Shown: piece by piece, positions 45,300 to 56,487 of the stretch | How positions within the stretch are numbered: the first letter of the stretch is position 1 | How the letters are laid out: each line of letters opens with the position of its first letter | NCBI GenBank assembly: GCA_949751835.1 | Contig: CATKHK010000055.1 | Coordinates: 1 to 64,000, forward strand | Length of the DNA: 64,000 bases | Source: Blepharisma japonicum | Lineage: Eukaryota; Ciliophora; Heterotrichea; Heterotrichida; Blepharismidae | Direction of reading: 5' to 3' | Notes under the pieces: model-generated | What the model was told of the DNA's origin: nothing | Database searches by the model: none | What the model saw: only the letters and a program-made list of their open reading frames with translations | Made by a program: the position numbers and the translations under genes

Positions 45300-47327
45300 T
45301 TAAGACCCAGATAATGACTCTATTCTTGCCTCATAATCATTTTCCAGCAATTTTAAACTTTCATTAAGCTCATCCATCTCAATTTTCAAATCTTTCAATT
45401 GTTGAATTGAATCTTCCATTTTTTCAATAACTTTATTTTTCGGGCCATTTTCTAGTAACTCAATATCATTAAGTGCCTCTCTCATTCCTTGCATTTCTTC
45501 ATCATTCAAGCTATCAAAATTTTCATCAAAGTTAGTCAAAACCGATGCCCCTGATATCTTCATTTTTTGAAAAATATCCCCATTATCTTGATCGGAATCA
45601 GATTGTATTAAAACGCTATCTCTTTTTTTTGTTTCAGCAGACATAATTGCATTAAAATATAAGCCTCTTTTATAAGCTCTCCTGCTAAGCACTGTAAAAG
45701 ATTGTGGATATTTTTTTAAGAATTTCTCAAAGATATCTTTAGACACACACAGTAGTTCGCATCCATTCATGTCTGCCAAATAAGACATTCTTGGCTTAGA
45801 CTTAAAAATAATATATTCATCTCCGAAATAGCTTCTCGATGACAATTTCAAAAAAAGCTGAACCCCATGCAGAGTTCCAAGTAAAACAGTGCCAGAATGG
45901 ATAAAATACATTTCGCTTACAGCTGCATTCGCATATATAATTTCTTCCATACTTTCGTACCGCCTCGGGTACATATTTAAAGCCATATGATAGCAAAACT
46001 CTTCAGGGCACCCATAAAAAAAGGCTTCATATCTTTTGACATCCCCAGTAAATAGATGTTTTATTAGAGCTTTTCTAAGCTTATACGGCAGTCTCATCAT
46101 GAATTCAGAATCTCTTATAATGGCTGAGTTATCATATTTCCAAATAAATGAAAAATATTTTCTCACTGTGTTCTGCATATCAGGAGAAATATTTTTATGA
46201 TTTTTATTTTTGCCTAATAAAAACAACCATTTATCAAGCTGGTGCTCTTTTTGGTGTATGGTATCTTCATTACTTTTTAAACTCGCTATAAGGCTGCTGA
46301 CGTTTCCAATAAAATATGCATACATCAATATACCTAAAATCTGTACAATCATCATAAATACAGTTTCTGCGTAAGTTCTGGGATAGTAGTCCCCATACCC
46401 GGTTGTGGAGAAAACAACTAATGTGAAATATAATGAAGTCTCATATAGCTGGTTTTTATTCAGGCCATTTTCTTTAATCCAAGTTTTAGTAAGATCATCT
46501 GATTCTGATTTTGCAATAAAATACCAAATGCATGCGATATAATGGCAGATGCATGACAAATACAATATAAACTTTAAAATTCTTGTAACTTGAGTTCTCA
46601 AAGCAAAGTTTAATGTAAGTCAGCCGTTATCATTTTCTGTTCGGGCTGTTGATTTTTCTATCCATGTCGTAATGCTGCCAGTTCTGAAAATTCTTCCTAA
46701 TTTTAGCCACATAAGCCAATGTGTAGCTAAATAAAACGGAATAGTCGACAAAATATCTATCAAAAATAACCCTTTCAAATATTTTCTTGCAATTCTCTTA
46801 TGGTTATCAACTACGATTGAGCCGGATTTATAAGCAGTAAAAAATCTTAAAACAATATCAACAAAAACAATTGCATCTAAAGCTAAATCATAATCAATAA
46901 CATCCTCGTTATCATCGTCTGAGTAAAAAAAAACTCTATAAGGGCCTTCAAAACAAAAATATAAGTACACAAAAGAAAGTAAAAAATCAAAAATTTTTTT
47001 ATTCTTATTGCTGGAATAAATAATTCATGATTTTTTTTTAATTTTCCCTGTATCCTTGACTTCTGAGGTGGATCCATGATAATAGTCATTTTCTGCGTCT
47101 TTTGTTTGCTGTTTTACACTAGATATTTTTTACATGTTAATCGAAGAGACAATACTTCGAAATCTAATGACTTTTCTTCAGCGCTCGCATGCTCTTTCAA
47201 TGCGAACTTCTTCAGAGCTATCAATTTGGTTCTTTTTGCAACAAAAATTCCAAAAATTTTTGTTTTTGCTTAGAGTAGTTTCGGCTTCTTGCAAAGAAGC
47301 ATCTGAAAGTGCATCGATTTCGTCCAT
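45300..47327 (-). CDS. Voltage-gated K+ channel with cyclic-nucleotide-binding-like domain (one 15-nt intron)
   Basis: 670 residues after removing intron 47119-47133; TGA is Trp at CERWRK, KKSWII and DNGWLT. Six transmembrane helices are seen, with S4 around WLKLGRIFRTGS and a pore with selectivity filter TTGYGDYYP, specific for K+. A C-linker and a CNBD follow (MYPRRYESMEEIIYANA, SYFGDEYIIF, PRMSYLADM), then a coiled coil near the end (KDLKIEMDELNESLKLLEND). The order is that of EAG/HCN/CNG channels. S4 has few basic residues for a strong voltage sensor. Ciliates use such channels in ciliary control. Confidence 0.9.
47119..47133 (-). other. 15-nt spliceosomal intron
   Basis: On the minus strand GTAAAAAATATCTAG. 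It contains an in-frame TAA after ATG; splicing joins SSIN to IVKQQ. Confidence 0.88.
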
Positions 47328-47883
47328 ATTAAAGTGTATATAATTTTTTATTATTGTAAAAGAAAATATATTGTTAAATTCCATTATATAGCTAGATTTA
47401 AATATGTATTAACATAAAATATAAAATTTTGCATAAAAGATTTTATGCATATTTTTACAATGTCTTGCATTTCTTTTAGCTATAATAATTTTTATCAAAA
47501 TAAATTTGTAATGGTTCAATTCTTTTGCAGCAATAAATTATCCAAATTTTTAAATTAAAATTAAATACAAGCCTTGTATGCTTGAGGAGGCTTTTGGCTT
47601 TAGCTCTTCAGCGAAAAAAATCATGGTTTCTGAAGCTAGTTATAATTTATGGATATTAGGTGTTTAAAGCACTAGTAATTAGCAATTCTGTTAAAAATTT
47701 TCAAGCACTTAAACAAACTGATAATTGTCTTTTAAATAGATGTTTTCTACATATGTTTAAACTAGGTATTTTAACTATTCCTACCATATATTAAATTCCT
47801 TATACTATATTTTCAAGGCGAATTCACTATTAAATTATGGGTAGAAAATTAATTATTATCAGTTATAAAAGTAGAAGCAAAAA
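47328..47883. other. Intergenic region between divergent genes
   Basis: AT-rich. It holds the promoters of the K+ channel and Myb genes. No RNA or repeat seen. Confidence 0.5.
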
Positions 47884-48987
47884 ATGGCACAGAGTGATAG
47901 AAAACCTTGGAGTCCAGAGGTATGAGCCATATAGGAAGATGAAGCTATAAGAAACCTTGTTGAAGAATTCGGAACTAAAAAATGGACATTTCTAGCCCAG
48001 TTACTCTCTGAAAGATATGGAATTAGCGATAGGTAACAACTATTCAGGACTGGGAAACAATGTAGGGAAAGATGGCATAATCACTTAGAATCTGGAATCG
48101 TTAAAAAAGCTTGAACCAAAAATGAAGAGAAAAAGCTGTTTGAGTATCATCAAATTTATGGAAATAAATGATCAGAAATAGCAAAATACCTTCCTGGAAG
48201 AACTGATAACTCTATCAAAAATCAATTCTATAGCACAATTAGAAGAAACCTTAGAAAACTCAATCGGCAAAGGCCACAAGGGGAAAAGCTAACTGGATCA
48301 GTCCAAATGCTGTTAAAAAATGAAGAGATTGCCAAATTGCTTGTAGTTCACCCATCACTCAATAAAGAAAATTCAAAGTCTCCTTCCCAAAAAAATATTT
48401 CCCAAAAACCGCAGAAAAGTCCTAAAAGAGCAGCAAAAGGGAAAAAAACAAAAATATCCCCAAAAGCTGCCACAAAAGCTACTACAAATGGCCAAAAGTC
48501 CCATCCTATTCCTCAGCTTATGGTTTCGCCTGCTGAAGAAGGGCAGAAATCAATAGAAAAGGATCGCCCATCCCCAATCGTATGCCCTTCACCTACTAAA
48601 ACTCCAGAAATTGTGCCCAATAATCCTTGTAGCTTTGAAAGCACCAGCCCGTCAAAATTAATAGCCGCAATAACTCCCACTCCGACTGGCTTTTTGAGAA
48701 AATCCCCTATCAATAGTAGATTTTTCAGATTTCCAGAAGACGTTACCACAGCTCCCAACTGAGATACCTACATGAGTTCAAGTTTTGGAGACCATGGACT
48801 TCCATCTCTTGGCTACCAGTTCTCCGACTCTTTACTAAGCTGTAAAAGTACAGACTCATTAAGAAGCAGCATTAAATATGATAGATTCAAAATTCCTGAC
48901 CCATCTCCGCAAGCCCGGGACTATCTTTTACCTCCTTATTCGCCTGCAGATTCATTTCAACACTATTTCAGTCCAAGAAATATATAG
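47884..48987 (+). CDS. R2R3 Myb DNA-binding protein (two 15-nt introns)
   Basis: 357 residues after splicing of two introns, each of which carries an in-frame stop. Two Myb repeats at about 8-110: KPWSPEEDEAIRNLV with GKQCRERWHNHL, then KAWTKNEEKKLFEY with [23 protein letters not shown]. The third Trp of repeat 2 and the GNKW Trp are TGA codons. This is the c-Myb/plant R2R3 fold for sequence-specific DNA binding. The remainder is basic and Ser/Pro-rich (SPSQKNISQKPQKSPKR), probably a regulatory region with S/TP phosphorylation sites. Confidence 0.93.
47920..47934 (+). other. 15-nt spliceosomal intron
   Basis: GTATGAGCCATATAG, phase 0 between GAG and GAA in the first Myb repeat; carries an in-frame TAG. 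Confidence 0.9.
48033..48047 (+). other. 15-nt spliceosomal intron
   Basis: GTAACAACTATTCAG, phase 2 inside an Arg codon (AG|G); carries an in-frame TAA. Its removal gives the conserved SDRTGKQCRERW. Confidence 0.9.
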
Positions 48988-49051
48988 ATATTGTCTTAAA
49001 ATAATAGTATTCTTATTAATCCCATTATGAAACGACTTTTAATTGACATTA

Positions 49052-49825
49052 TTATCTACTTTTGGATATTGAAGAACTGTCAGCCCACCCATGCAAATCT
49101 TCAAAATCAGTTTCTACCTGTATTGATCGGAATTTTGGCTTGGAGTTAGAAGAAAGGTTCTGTAATTTTAGTTTTCGTGAATATTTTTTAACTTCTTTAA
49201 TTTTCTTTAAGCTTTCAGATTTAGTGGATACAGGGCCCATATCAAGTTCTGGCTGAAAAACAAAATCATGGGATTTCATAATATTTGGGGTTATTTGAAG
49301 GTCATTTATACTGATTCTTGCTGGCTGTGTAAAAGTGTCACTATTTTCAAGTTTGCTTGCTTCATTAATATTGATTGGCTTTGTGTTGCCGAATATGCAT
49401 AATTTTGGATAAAATTTTTGTTTTGAATTATTTGGCTTAGTTTCAGATTTTAAAGAAAATTGAGGTCTTATTACATAATGTTCGAACTCAGCTTGATTGA
49501 GGCTCTTTTTTGTATTCAATTTAAATTTTCGGAAATCAGGCATGGAGCTTACTTTACTGAGCAAAAATGCAGGGCTTTGATAAGTTGCATCGAATAATCT
49601 ATGCTTTACGATGTTTCTTAAAGAAGGCAAAGCAAATCCTTTGTCATTTAGTGTTTGCAGATTCATAGGTGGCTTACTTAGAGCTCTTGGCGATTTCCAA
49701 TGGTAGTTTTTATGAGGCGATATTTCACCTGCACTTAGAAATTTGATCAATTTAGCTATTGAATTTTCTTTTGCTGACTCTTCTTTTTTGTGAAGTTTTA
49801 CTTTTGCAGATTCATTTTGAAACAT
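49052..49825 (-). CDS. Basic protein of unknown function
   Basis: 257 residues, rich in Lys/Ser/Asn with no in-frame TGA. No signal peptide, membrane helix or recognised domain. The long basic stretch ESLKKIKEVKKYSRKLK suggests a nuclear or cytoskeletal protein. A perfect 11-bp inverted repeat lies 27 nt upstream of its start. Confidence 0.6.
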   Translation of the reverse strand: MFQNESAKVKLHKKEESAKENSIAKLIKFLSAGEISPHKNYHWKSPRALSKPPMNLQTLNDKGFALPSLRNIVKHRLFDATYQSPAFLLSKVSSMPDFRKFKLNTKKSLNQAEFEHYVIRPQFSLKSETKPNNSKQKFYPKLCIFGNTKPININEASKLENSDTFTQPARISINDLQITPNIMKSHDFVFQPELDMGPVSTKSESLKKIKEVKKYSRKLKLQNLSSNSKPKFRSIQVETDFEDLHGWADSSSISKSR

Positions 49826-49851
49826 TTTTCAATTACATCTGTAATTAAATC

Positions 49852-49893
49852 TTGCTAATGGTTTCAACCAAGCGGATGTGATACCATTAGCAA
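49852..49893. repeat. Perfect 11-bp inverted repeat
   Basis: TTGCTAATGGT (49852-49862) and ACCATTAGCAA (49883-49893) with a 20-nt loop. It begins just 5' of the minus-strand gene start and adjoins a structured, GC-enriched stretch. Confidence 0.8.
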
Positions 49894-50410
49894 CGATGCA
49901 TGGAAGAATAATTTTTTGAAGATGGAAGCAAAGGAAGCTCTAATGTCATGCAACTGCCGATCAGTTGCTCAGAGCATGATGCCGTTCTTATGTAAAAGCG
50001 TCAAAGAGCAGAATTAGGGTTCGTATGCGAATTCAAGTTCATTTATAGTTATCCCGATACATATAACAATAACTCTGGAGTAGATCCAACTCAGGAGGAG
50101 GAACTTTAAATGCAGTACTTATTTAATCTAACCTTAGTCCTTAAAGAAAAAAAATATCTTTGATTTGATTTAGACATATATCTTGGAAACCAATTTAAAG
50201 GTATTCAATAGTTAATAAAGACACCTCAAAAATGGCTATTATTAGATATTCATGGCTCTTTCTATCTATATTACAAATGAAGCCAGTTTAGCATTAAGTT
50301 TTATTTAAAATTAAAATAGGCTATTATATTACTCAGAATGCACTTGATTTAATTTTATATTTATTAAAAATGATACACACAAAATAATTCCGAGGCTTCT
50401 TAGAATTATC
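49894..50410. other. Structured, GC-enriched stretch; possible ncRNA or decayed gene
   Basis: 49861-50040 is about 42% G+C by hand count, in flanks that are much lower. A nested hairpin is present at 49937-49975: outer GCTCT/AGAGC and inner GCAACTG/CAGTTGC with loop CCGAT. Plus-strand frames are also open in pieces (to TAG near 50015, and a 33-codon ATG frame from 50110 with one TGA), but they do not join by a 15-16 nt intron. Neither interpretation is proven. Confidence 0.4.
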
Positions 50411-51286
50411 TTATTGATTAATTTTAACTCTAAGCCCAATCTGCCAATTAGGATTTTCAGACGAGTAGAACGACTTCAAATTGAATTGATTCGCAGTCGT
50501 AACGCTAACATATGGATTGATTTTAGCTCTAAGGTTCCACCCAACAACTCCACTCTTGCTCACTCTACCCTTGAAAGTTTTATTTGCTGACAACAAGTGT
50601 TGGAAGCCAAGTGTCAAATCAGCCACTCCTTCTTTATTCACAGTGGTTGAAGCTCCAATCTTAGTATCTGCTGCATAGTTATAATAAAGTGATCCTACCA
50701 AATTTCCAAAAGTATAAGCTTTACTATCAGTGCTAACATGTTTAAGCACAGCTCTATATTTATCAGCAAAATAATAAGCAGCTGCATTATAAGTCCCGAA
50801 TCTCCAAGTATTCAAATCAAAAGCGAAATCAATTCCAGCTCCAAAGCTTCCAAAAGATTTAACAATGCTTGTCTTGAATAGCTTATCACTGCCAATAGCA
50901 ACTTTTGATTTAGTTTTTTCATTATTGCACTCCACTGACAAGGTTTCTTTTGCAGCTCCAGTTGCTCTATTTACTTCAACTTCAACTTTTCCTTTGACGT
51001 TTTTGAACTTTTCAGGAGTAATTTCGAGTATGGTCTTATAGAGAAGGGAAGTTTGGAATTCTTGCTTAAGGGTGAATCTTGGGTCAGTTAGCTTGAAGTA
51101 GGTGGTTCCATTGATATTAGGAACATCTGTAGTTGATTTCACTTGCTTAAGAGAAGTTTTGGTGTTCACACCACTTTCGTGCTTGGTGTAGACTGCAAGA
51201 GCTATTAATTGGCCAAAACAGTAGCCTTTTTTGAGGAGGTCTTCTTGAAGCTTGGTAAGGTTGGAGTAGCTTTCGATTTTTGCCAT
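50411..51286 (-). CDS. Mitochondrial outer-membrane porin (VDAC-like)
   Basis: 291 residues, the family length. Strands of alternating polar and hydrophobic residues run throughout, for example AYTFGNLVGSLYYNY, ADLTLGFQHLLS and GWNLRAKINPYVSV, with a typical C-terminal strand WQIGLRVKINQ. The 19-strand barrel passes ATP and metabolites across the mitochondrial outer membrane. No TGA codon. N-terminal helix before the barrel is present but diverged. Confidence 0.85.
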   Translation of the reverse strand: MAKIESYSNLTKLQEDLLKKGYCFGQLIALAVYTKHESGVNTKTSLKQVKSTTDVPNINGTTYFKLTDPRFTLKQEFQTSLLYKTILEITPEKFKNVKGKVEVEVNRATGAAKETLSVECNNEKTKSKVAIGSDKLFKTSIVKSFGSFGAGIDFAFDLNTWRFGTYNAAAYYFADKYRAVLKHVSTDSKAYTFGNLVGSLYYNYAADTKIGASTTVNKEGVADLTLGFQHLLSANKTFKGRVSKSGVVGWNLRAKINPYVSVTTANQFNLKSFYSSENPNWQIGLRVKINQ

Positions 51287-51480
51287 TGAATTTATTGGAT
51301 ATATGAAGTTTAAAGCTTGATATTAAAAGTAATGAAGAAAATTTTGATCTGGAGAAATAAAATATAATAAAATATAAATTTATGCCATTTTTTGCTTATA
51401 CTTTTAGGTATATAAATAATTTTTGATCTATTTTTCAAATTGCTCATATGCAAGATTAAGATATCAGAGCAGAATTTAAA

Positions 51481-52578
51481 TTAACCAGCCAGTCCAAAAT
51501 AAAACTTATAATTTTCTATTCCAAGCACACTCTTATTGTTTCCTATACTATTTGATATACTTGGGTCTTTGGGCAGAAACAGTGGCTGAGGAAAAGAAGG
51601 CACCTTATTTGCATATTGTTCAGCATTTTTCGCTAGAATATACGTCAAATTGGTTGACTTCTCATCCTTGAGATATCATGACCCATTTTCCAAAGTTATA
51701 GTTGCATGCTTGGTGCTAACCCCTGTGTCTCTTGGAAAGAACATATCAACAACTATGTCATTTCCTCCGCGGCCAATTATAAATTCACGTTGCTCTACTC
51801 CTGATCTTGGACGAGACTCATACTTAAATGTTACACCTTCAAAAGGTCCTTTGTGATTTTTGAATGATATCGTATGATTTTCTAAAGATTGATTTTGTTT
51901 TTCTTCATCAGCTCATGAGTAAGTTTTCTCATTTGCACATAATGGATCAGCTCCATAGTAATTTGGAGCAAAATTTGCTGAAGAATATTGAATATTATCT
52001 GGCCCTGTACTCGAAATATCAGAAACTTCTATTACTATACCGTTAGAAATTCTTATCATCATTCCTTTTTTTAGAAGAATTTTGTCTGCTTCAGATAATT
52101 TTATTCCAGTGTTTCCACTTTGTGAGCAGTCAATATAATAATAGCCTGGCTCACATATTGGATTTTGACCGAATAAGATGGGATCTGTGTAATAATACGG
52201 CATCTCAGGGACCCTAATATTATTTTCAGAGTAAAAAATTATGCAGCTGATAGGGTCAATTTTGGTATCTTCTTGAGGGAAGTTTATATCGCAGAAAAGG
52301 TTATTTGATGGGTCAGCTTTGCCGAAGACAACATTCCCATCTCCACAATATCTTGGAGATCCAGGTAGTCCTTGTGAAGCTATTTGGTATGTGGTGCCTT
52401 CTACCCATAAAGTATTTTCCTTTCTGAAAGCTGGAGGTAAACCTGATAGTTTCATCGTTAGGCCTCTATTAATAATATTTGATGCAATTTGAGCAGGACA
52501 CTGAAGTTCTTGATGATTTCTTATTGATGGTAACAGAGAAATTATTTGATCTCTTTTTAAGCTGAGTGTTTGCTCCAT
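51481..52578 (-). CDS. FHA-domain protein
   Basis: 365 residues, TGA Trp at KTYSWADE and NGSWYL. The C-terminal half carries a forkhead-associated domain at about 255-325: REFIIGRGGNDIVVD, then STKHATITLENGSW, and KSTNLTYI. The G-R-x(n)-S-x-x-H-A and N-x-T core residues for phosphothreonine binding are present. The N-terminal 220 residues are unrecognised (GDGNVVFGKADPSN, CEPGYYYIDCSQ) and may form a cryptic second beta-sandwich. A phospho-dependent adaptor in the cytosol or nucleus is likely. Confidence 0.85.
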
Positions 52579-53320
52579 TTTTTATAATTTCGTTCTATAA
52601 TTTCATTATATAATTATTGAGTTACATTTTTTAAATATAGAAGAATAACATTAAACCTACCCAAGGAGAATAGCTCAATTATTGAATTTAAGCCTTTTTT
52701 GTTTGTTTTTTTTTGTTGTTGCTTGAGTATATTAATTTTTGCTAGAATTTAAGAAATTTTTAATCAATGCTTACTTATCGCGATTTATCTAAACCTTAAT
52801 AGTTTATATTTTAAATTACTGTCTAATAATTGATGCAGTCAAAGTCGGCAACACCATTAGGGAGGTATGCACTGGAGATCAAAGCAGATTGGCATGGCAT
52901 TCTATAGGCCTTGTACTGAGAAAGTGTGACAGAGCCCTGGGATTTGATTACCCAGTGAGCTCATGCTAAGCATTATTCAATCTTAATGTAATATTTAAAT
53001 ATTAGATAGTAATATAAAATTGTAGCAAAAAAACTATTATAGCTTTACTTATGCAAAAATACCTTTTTTTGTAAAATAAACCCTCCGTGGTAATGGATCG
53101 AAAAATTCATATATGCATTGCTAATAATTACTATATTCAATTTTGGCTATCAATCAAAATATGAAATTAAAAGTGGGTGAACAAAAATGCCTTGCTCACT
53201 CACCAAAAGAAATTAAGCAACCCCTAGTTAATTTAAAAATATAAGTTCAATTCTTTAAAAAATATTTTATTTTCATAATTTTTTATAGACGAGCTATTTT
53301 TTATTTTAACTCGTTCTCAA
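52579..53320. other. Intergenic stretch with a GC-rich island
   Basis: Mostly very AT-rich, but 52831-52970 is about 48% G+C by hand count. Both strands are open across the island (plus frame ends TAA 52967; minus frame ends TAG 52823, reading SQYKAYRMPCQSALISSAY with Trp from TGA). No start codon or family is evident. It may be an ncRNA gene or a gene fragment. Confidence 0.45.
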
Positions 53321-54196
53321 TTAAATCTCTATTGATTTAAATTGATCTTCAGATTGAACAACTGCCCAAACTTGCACATTAAAAACTGTCAGTTGAGCAG
53401 GAACAGCTATATTGCTGCAGCATCCTGAAAATGAGCAAGGCCAGTTTCCTCCGATAGCCAAATTGAGAATTATGCTGAATGGCTGATTAAATGGTGCATT
53501 TCCTGGGTATCTTTGGCCATTTGAGTTTAGAGAATACCAATTACTTGATGAAATGCTATTTATTAAAGTTCCTCCAGTTAATTGTCCATTTACTATTTGA
53601 GCGTCATACCAGAAATTGATGTAATTTTGTTGCCAATCGACCCCATACCAGTGAGCATTACTCCAATCAGCTGTAAAAGGGAATTGATTTTTTGGATGCT
53701 CTGGATACTGAACAGCATTTGGCCATTGACCTCCGAAATGCAAAGTTGAGGATCCGGCTGTTGCATTGCAAATCGTCTCCATAATGTCAATTTCTCCACA
53801 GGCAGCCCAGCTTCCATAAATGCTTTTACTATTTGGTGGGAGAAGCCAAATTGCAGGCCATAATCCATTTCCTTTAGGAACAATAGCTTTTACATTGAAA
53901 AATCCATATGGACCCCATGGTCGGACTGTACTTACTTTTCCAGAGGTATAGTTATAGCCTTGATAATTTTGTTGAAGACCTCTAAGAACTAATGCATTTT
54001 GCCCATTCACTTTGGTGATGAAAATATTATTTGGACTATCTGTATAATATTCCCATTCATTATTACCAGAATCAGCACCAGGCATGACATTTTCTATTCA
54101 GTTGCTTAAGTCATTGAAGGTATCATTCAAAACATTAATGTAAGAAGCTGTTGAATATACTGAAATTAGTGCTAAAAGAAACAATATTTTCACCAT
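53321..54196 (-). CDS. Secreted GH16 beta-glucanase, copy 1
   Basis: 291 residues. A signal peptide (MVKILFLLALISVYSTA) precedes a single GH16 jelly-roll domain. The catalytic motif GEIDIME places the nucleophile at Glu135 and acid/base at Glu140; GLWPAIWLLP and HWYGVDW line the cleft. TGA is Trp at LSNWIENV. The length and absence of a loop insertion suit a laminarinase/lichenase-type endo-beta-glucanase, which hydrolyses beta-1,3 or mixed glucans. Likely a food-vacuole or secreted digestive enzyme. It is the first of three tandem copies on one strand. Confidence 0.93.
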
Positions 54197-54972
54197 TTAT
54201 AAGACAAGTGCAATTCTTTCTACAGCAACTGCTGCAAATCAGTTTTCTACTTTAAACAATTTATATGAAATGATGAAGAGAGCAAAATTATATTATTTTA
54301 CGATTAATTAGTTAAGCTTTTTCAAAAAGCCAGCGAAGCTAGAATTGACAGTATGCTCATTTAAAATTGATAAGCCTATTTTAAAATTTATCGCATATCA
54401 GAGTATGGAATTATGGCCTTATGCTTTAAAAAAATGTAAATTTAGGAATATTAGTAAAAGCAGAATTAGAATATTCCTAAGTGGGGTTAAAACGTTTAGA
54501 GATGCAGTAGGGAAGGGATTACCCTAGATCATATTGTGCAAGGCAAAAAGTTAAGACAAATGATACCATATATAAAGGAATCTTACCATAGATCGATATA
54601 CTTTCTGCTTTCCATGGATAGAATAGACACTCTAAGAATAGCAAAGGCGATCTATTGATAATACATAAAAACACTTTTAAGAAAGCATCAAAATTTGCAT
54701 AAGAAGCTTCAAATAATTTAGAGATTTCAGAAAATAAACCAAAAAGAATTTGAAAAAATATTTAAAGATTGCTGTTTCATGCAAGCATTTCGCTCTCCAA
54801 ATAATGAGTTTTACAAAAATAAGAAAGTAATCATATCCTACCAAATTATATAAGAATAAAACTTGTTTCTATAATTCATGCAGATAATAGTATTAGAAAA
54901 CAAATTTAAGAGAGCAATATGCAAACTATTTATTTATTTTAATTAGTTTTTAATGAAATAACTATTAATTAA
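54197..54972. other. Intergenic stretch with an orphan open frame
   Basis: A plus-strand frame without ATG runs from about 54315 to TAG 54527 (for example FKIDKPILKFIAYQS, YALKKCKFRNISKSRIR). It is faintly LRR-like but has no start. It could be a gene fragment. No other gene seen. Confidence 0.35.
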
Positions 54973-55833
54973 CTAAAGCTGATCTTCAGATTGAGCGACT
55001 TCCCAAATCTGCACATTAAAAATTGTCAGTTGAGCAGGAACAGCTACACTGTTGCAGCATCCAGGAACTGAGCAAGGCCAGCTTCCTCCGATTGCCAAAT
55101 TGAGAATTATGCTGAATGGCTGATTAAATGGTGCATTTCCTGAGTATCTTTGGCCATTTGAGTTTTGAGAATACCAATTACTTGATGAAATGCTATTTAT
55201 TAAGGTTCCTCCAGTTATTTGTCCATTTACTACTTGAGCGTCATACCAGAAATTGATATAGTTTGGCTGCCAATCAACTCCATACCAGTGAGCATTATTC
55301 CAATCAGCTGTAAAAGGGTATTGATTATTTGGAGGATTTGGATATTGAACATTATTTGGCCATTGGCCTCCGAAATGTAAAGTTGAGTATCCCTCTGTGC
55401 CTGTGCAAATCGTCTCCATAATGTCAATTTCTCCACAGGCAGCCCAACTTCCATAAATGCTGTTTCCGCCAGGTGGGAGAAGCCAAATTGCAGGCCACAA
55501 GCCATTACCTTTTGGAACAATTGCTTTAATGTTGAAAAATCCATATGGACCCCATGGTCTAACTGAACTTACTTTTCCAGAAGTATAGCTATAGCCTTGG
55601 TAATTTTGCTGAAGAGCTCTAAGAACTAATGCATTTTGTCCGTTGATTTGAGTTATGAAAATATTGTCTGGGCTATCTGTATAATATTCCCATTCATTAT
55701 TACCAGAATCAGCACCAGGCATGACATTTTCAATTCAGTTGCTTAAGTCATTGAAGTTGTCGTTTAGCACGTTGATGTAATAAGCTGTAGCAGACGCCGA
55801 AATTAGAGCTAAAACAAATAGAATTTTCACCAT
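54973..55833 (-). CDS. Secreted GH16 beta-glucanase, copy 2
   Basis: 286 residues, very close to copy 1: signal peptide MVKILFVLALISASATA, GEIDIME with Glu135/Glu140, and the same CxxxxCC near the C terminus (CSVPGCC). It ends in TAG. Differences are scattered substitutions only, so all catalytic residues are kept and the enzyme is probably active. The upstream 20-odd bases around the start also match copy 1, showing the promoter-proximal region was duplicated. Confidence 0.93.
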
Positions 55834-56487
55834 TTATAAGGAGAACGCATTTTTTTACCAGCAACGTCACAAATAAGCTTTGGCAATAATTAATTCATAT
55901 AAAATGAAATCAAAATAAAAATATTTAATAATTTATTTGTTGAATTTTGTGAAGAGTTGTCGACTTTTAAAACATTAAGAAGGGCATAAAGTAAATTTAA
56001 GTTATGATAATCACATTCAGTTTCAAGCTGAAAGGAAAGACTCAAGAGTCGTTTAAAGGTGGATTTCATGAATATTTATCTATTGAGAATAAAGAGCACC
56101 ATAGAGAAGATGGTATTGTGTTTAATGAGAGCCATTAAACGATTTACTATAATTATTTATTATAGTAGAAATCTAAATTAAAGAAATTTATAGATTATAC
56201 TTTAATCCCTCTCAAATCATTATTGATGAACAATTTTCAGATTTATATTTTATTTAATCGCTTAAGCCTTTAAAGCATTGACAAACTTTATTTAATTGGC
56301 CATTTTTCAATACAAATATTAAATATAAACATTTAATTTTGGCTAATCTTCATATCTTAAAAATGGAATAATCAAATATAGAAGTTTTTAATAAAGAGCA
56401 ACCCATAACATATTGAAAAAATAAGTATTTTTATAAAAATTATAAATAATTATTTAATATAAATTGATTCAAACATAATTAATTTAG
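55834..56487. other. Intergenic stretch with a 44-codon open frame
   Basis: A plus-strand ATG frame (56004-56138, TAA) encodes 44 residues (MIITFSFKLKGKTQ..). It is unsupported by any motif. Otherwise nothing seen. Confidence 0.35.

Noticed and set aside
49921-50115. Protein gene joined by an intron at the GTAAAAGCG site near 49990
   Set aside because: The frames would need a 14, 17 or 20-nt intron; the window's introns are 15 nt and that length creates a stop.
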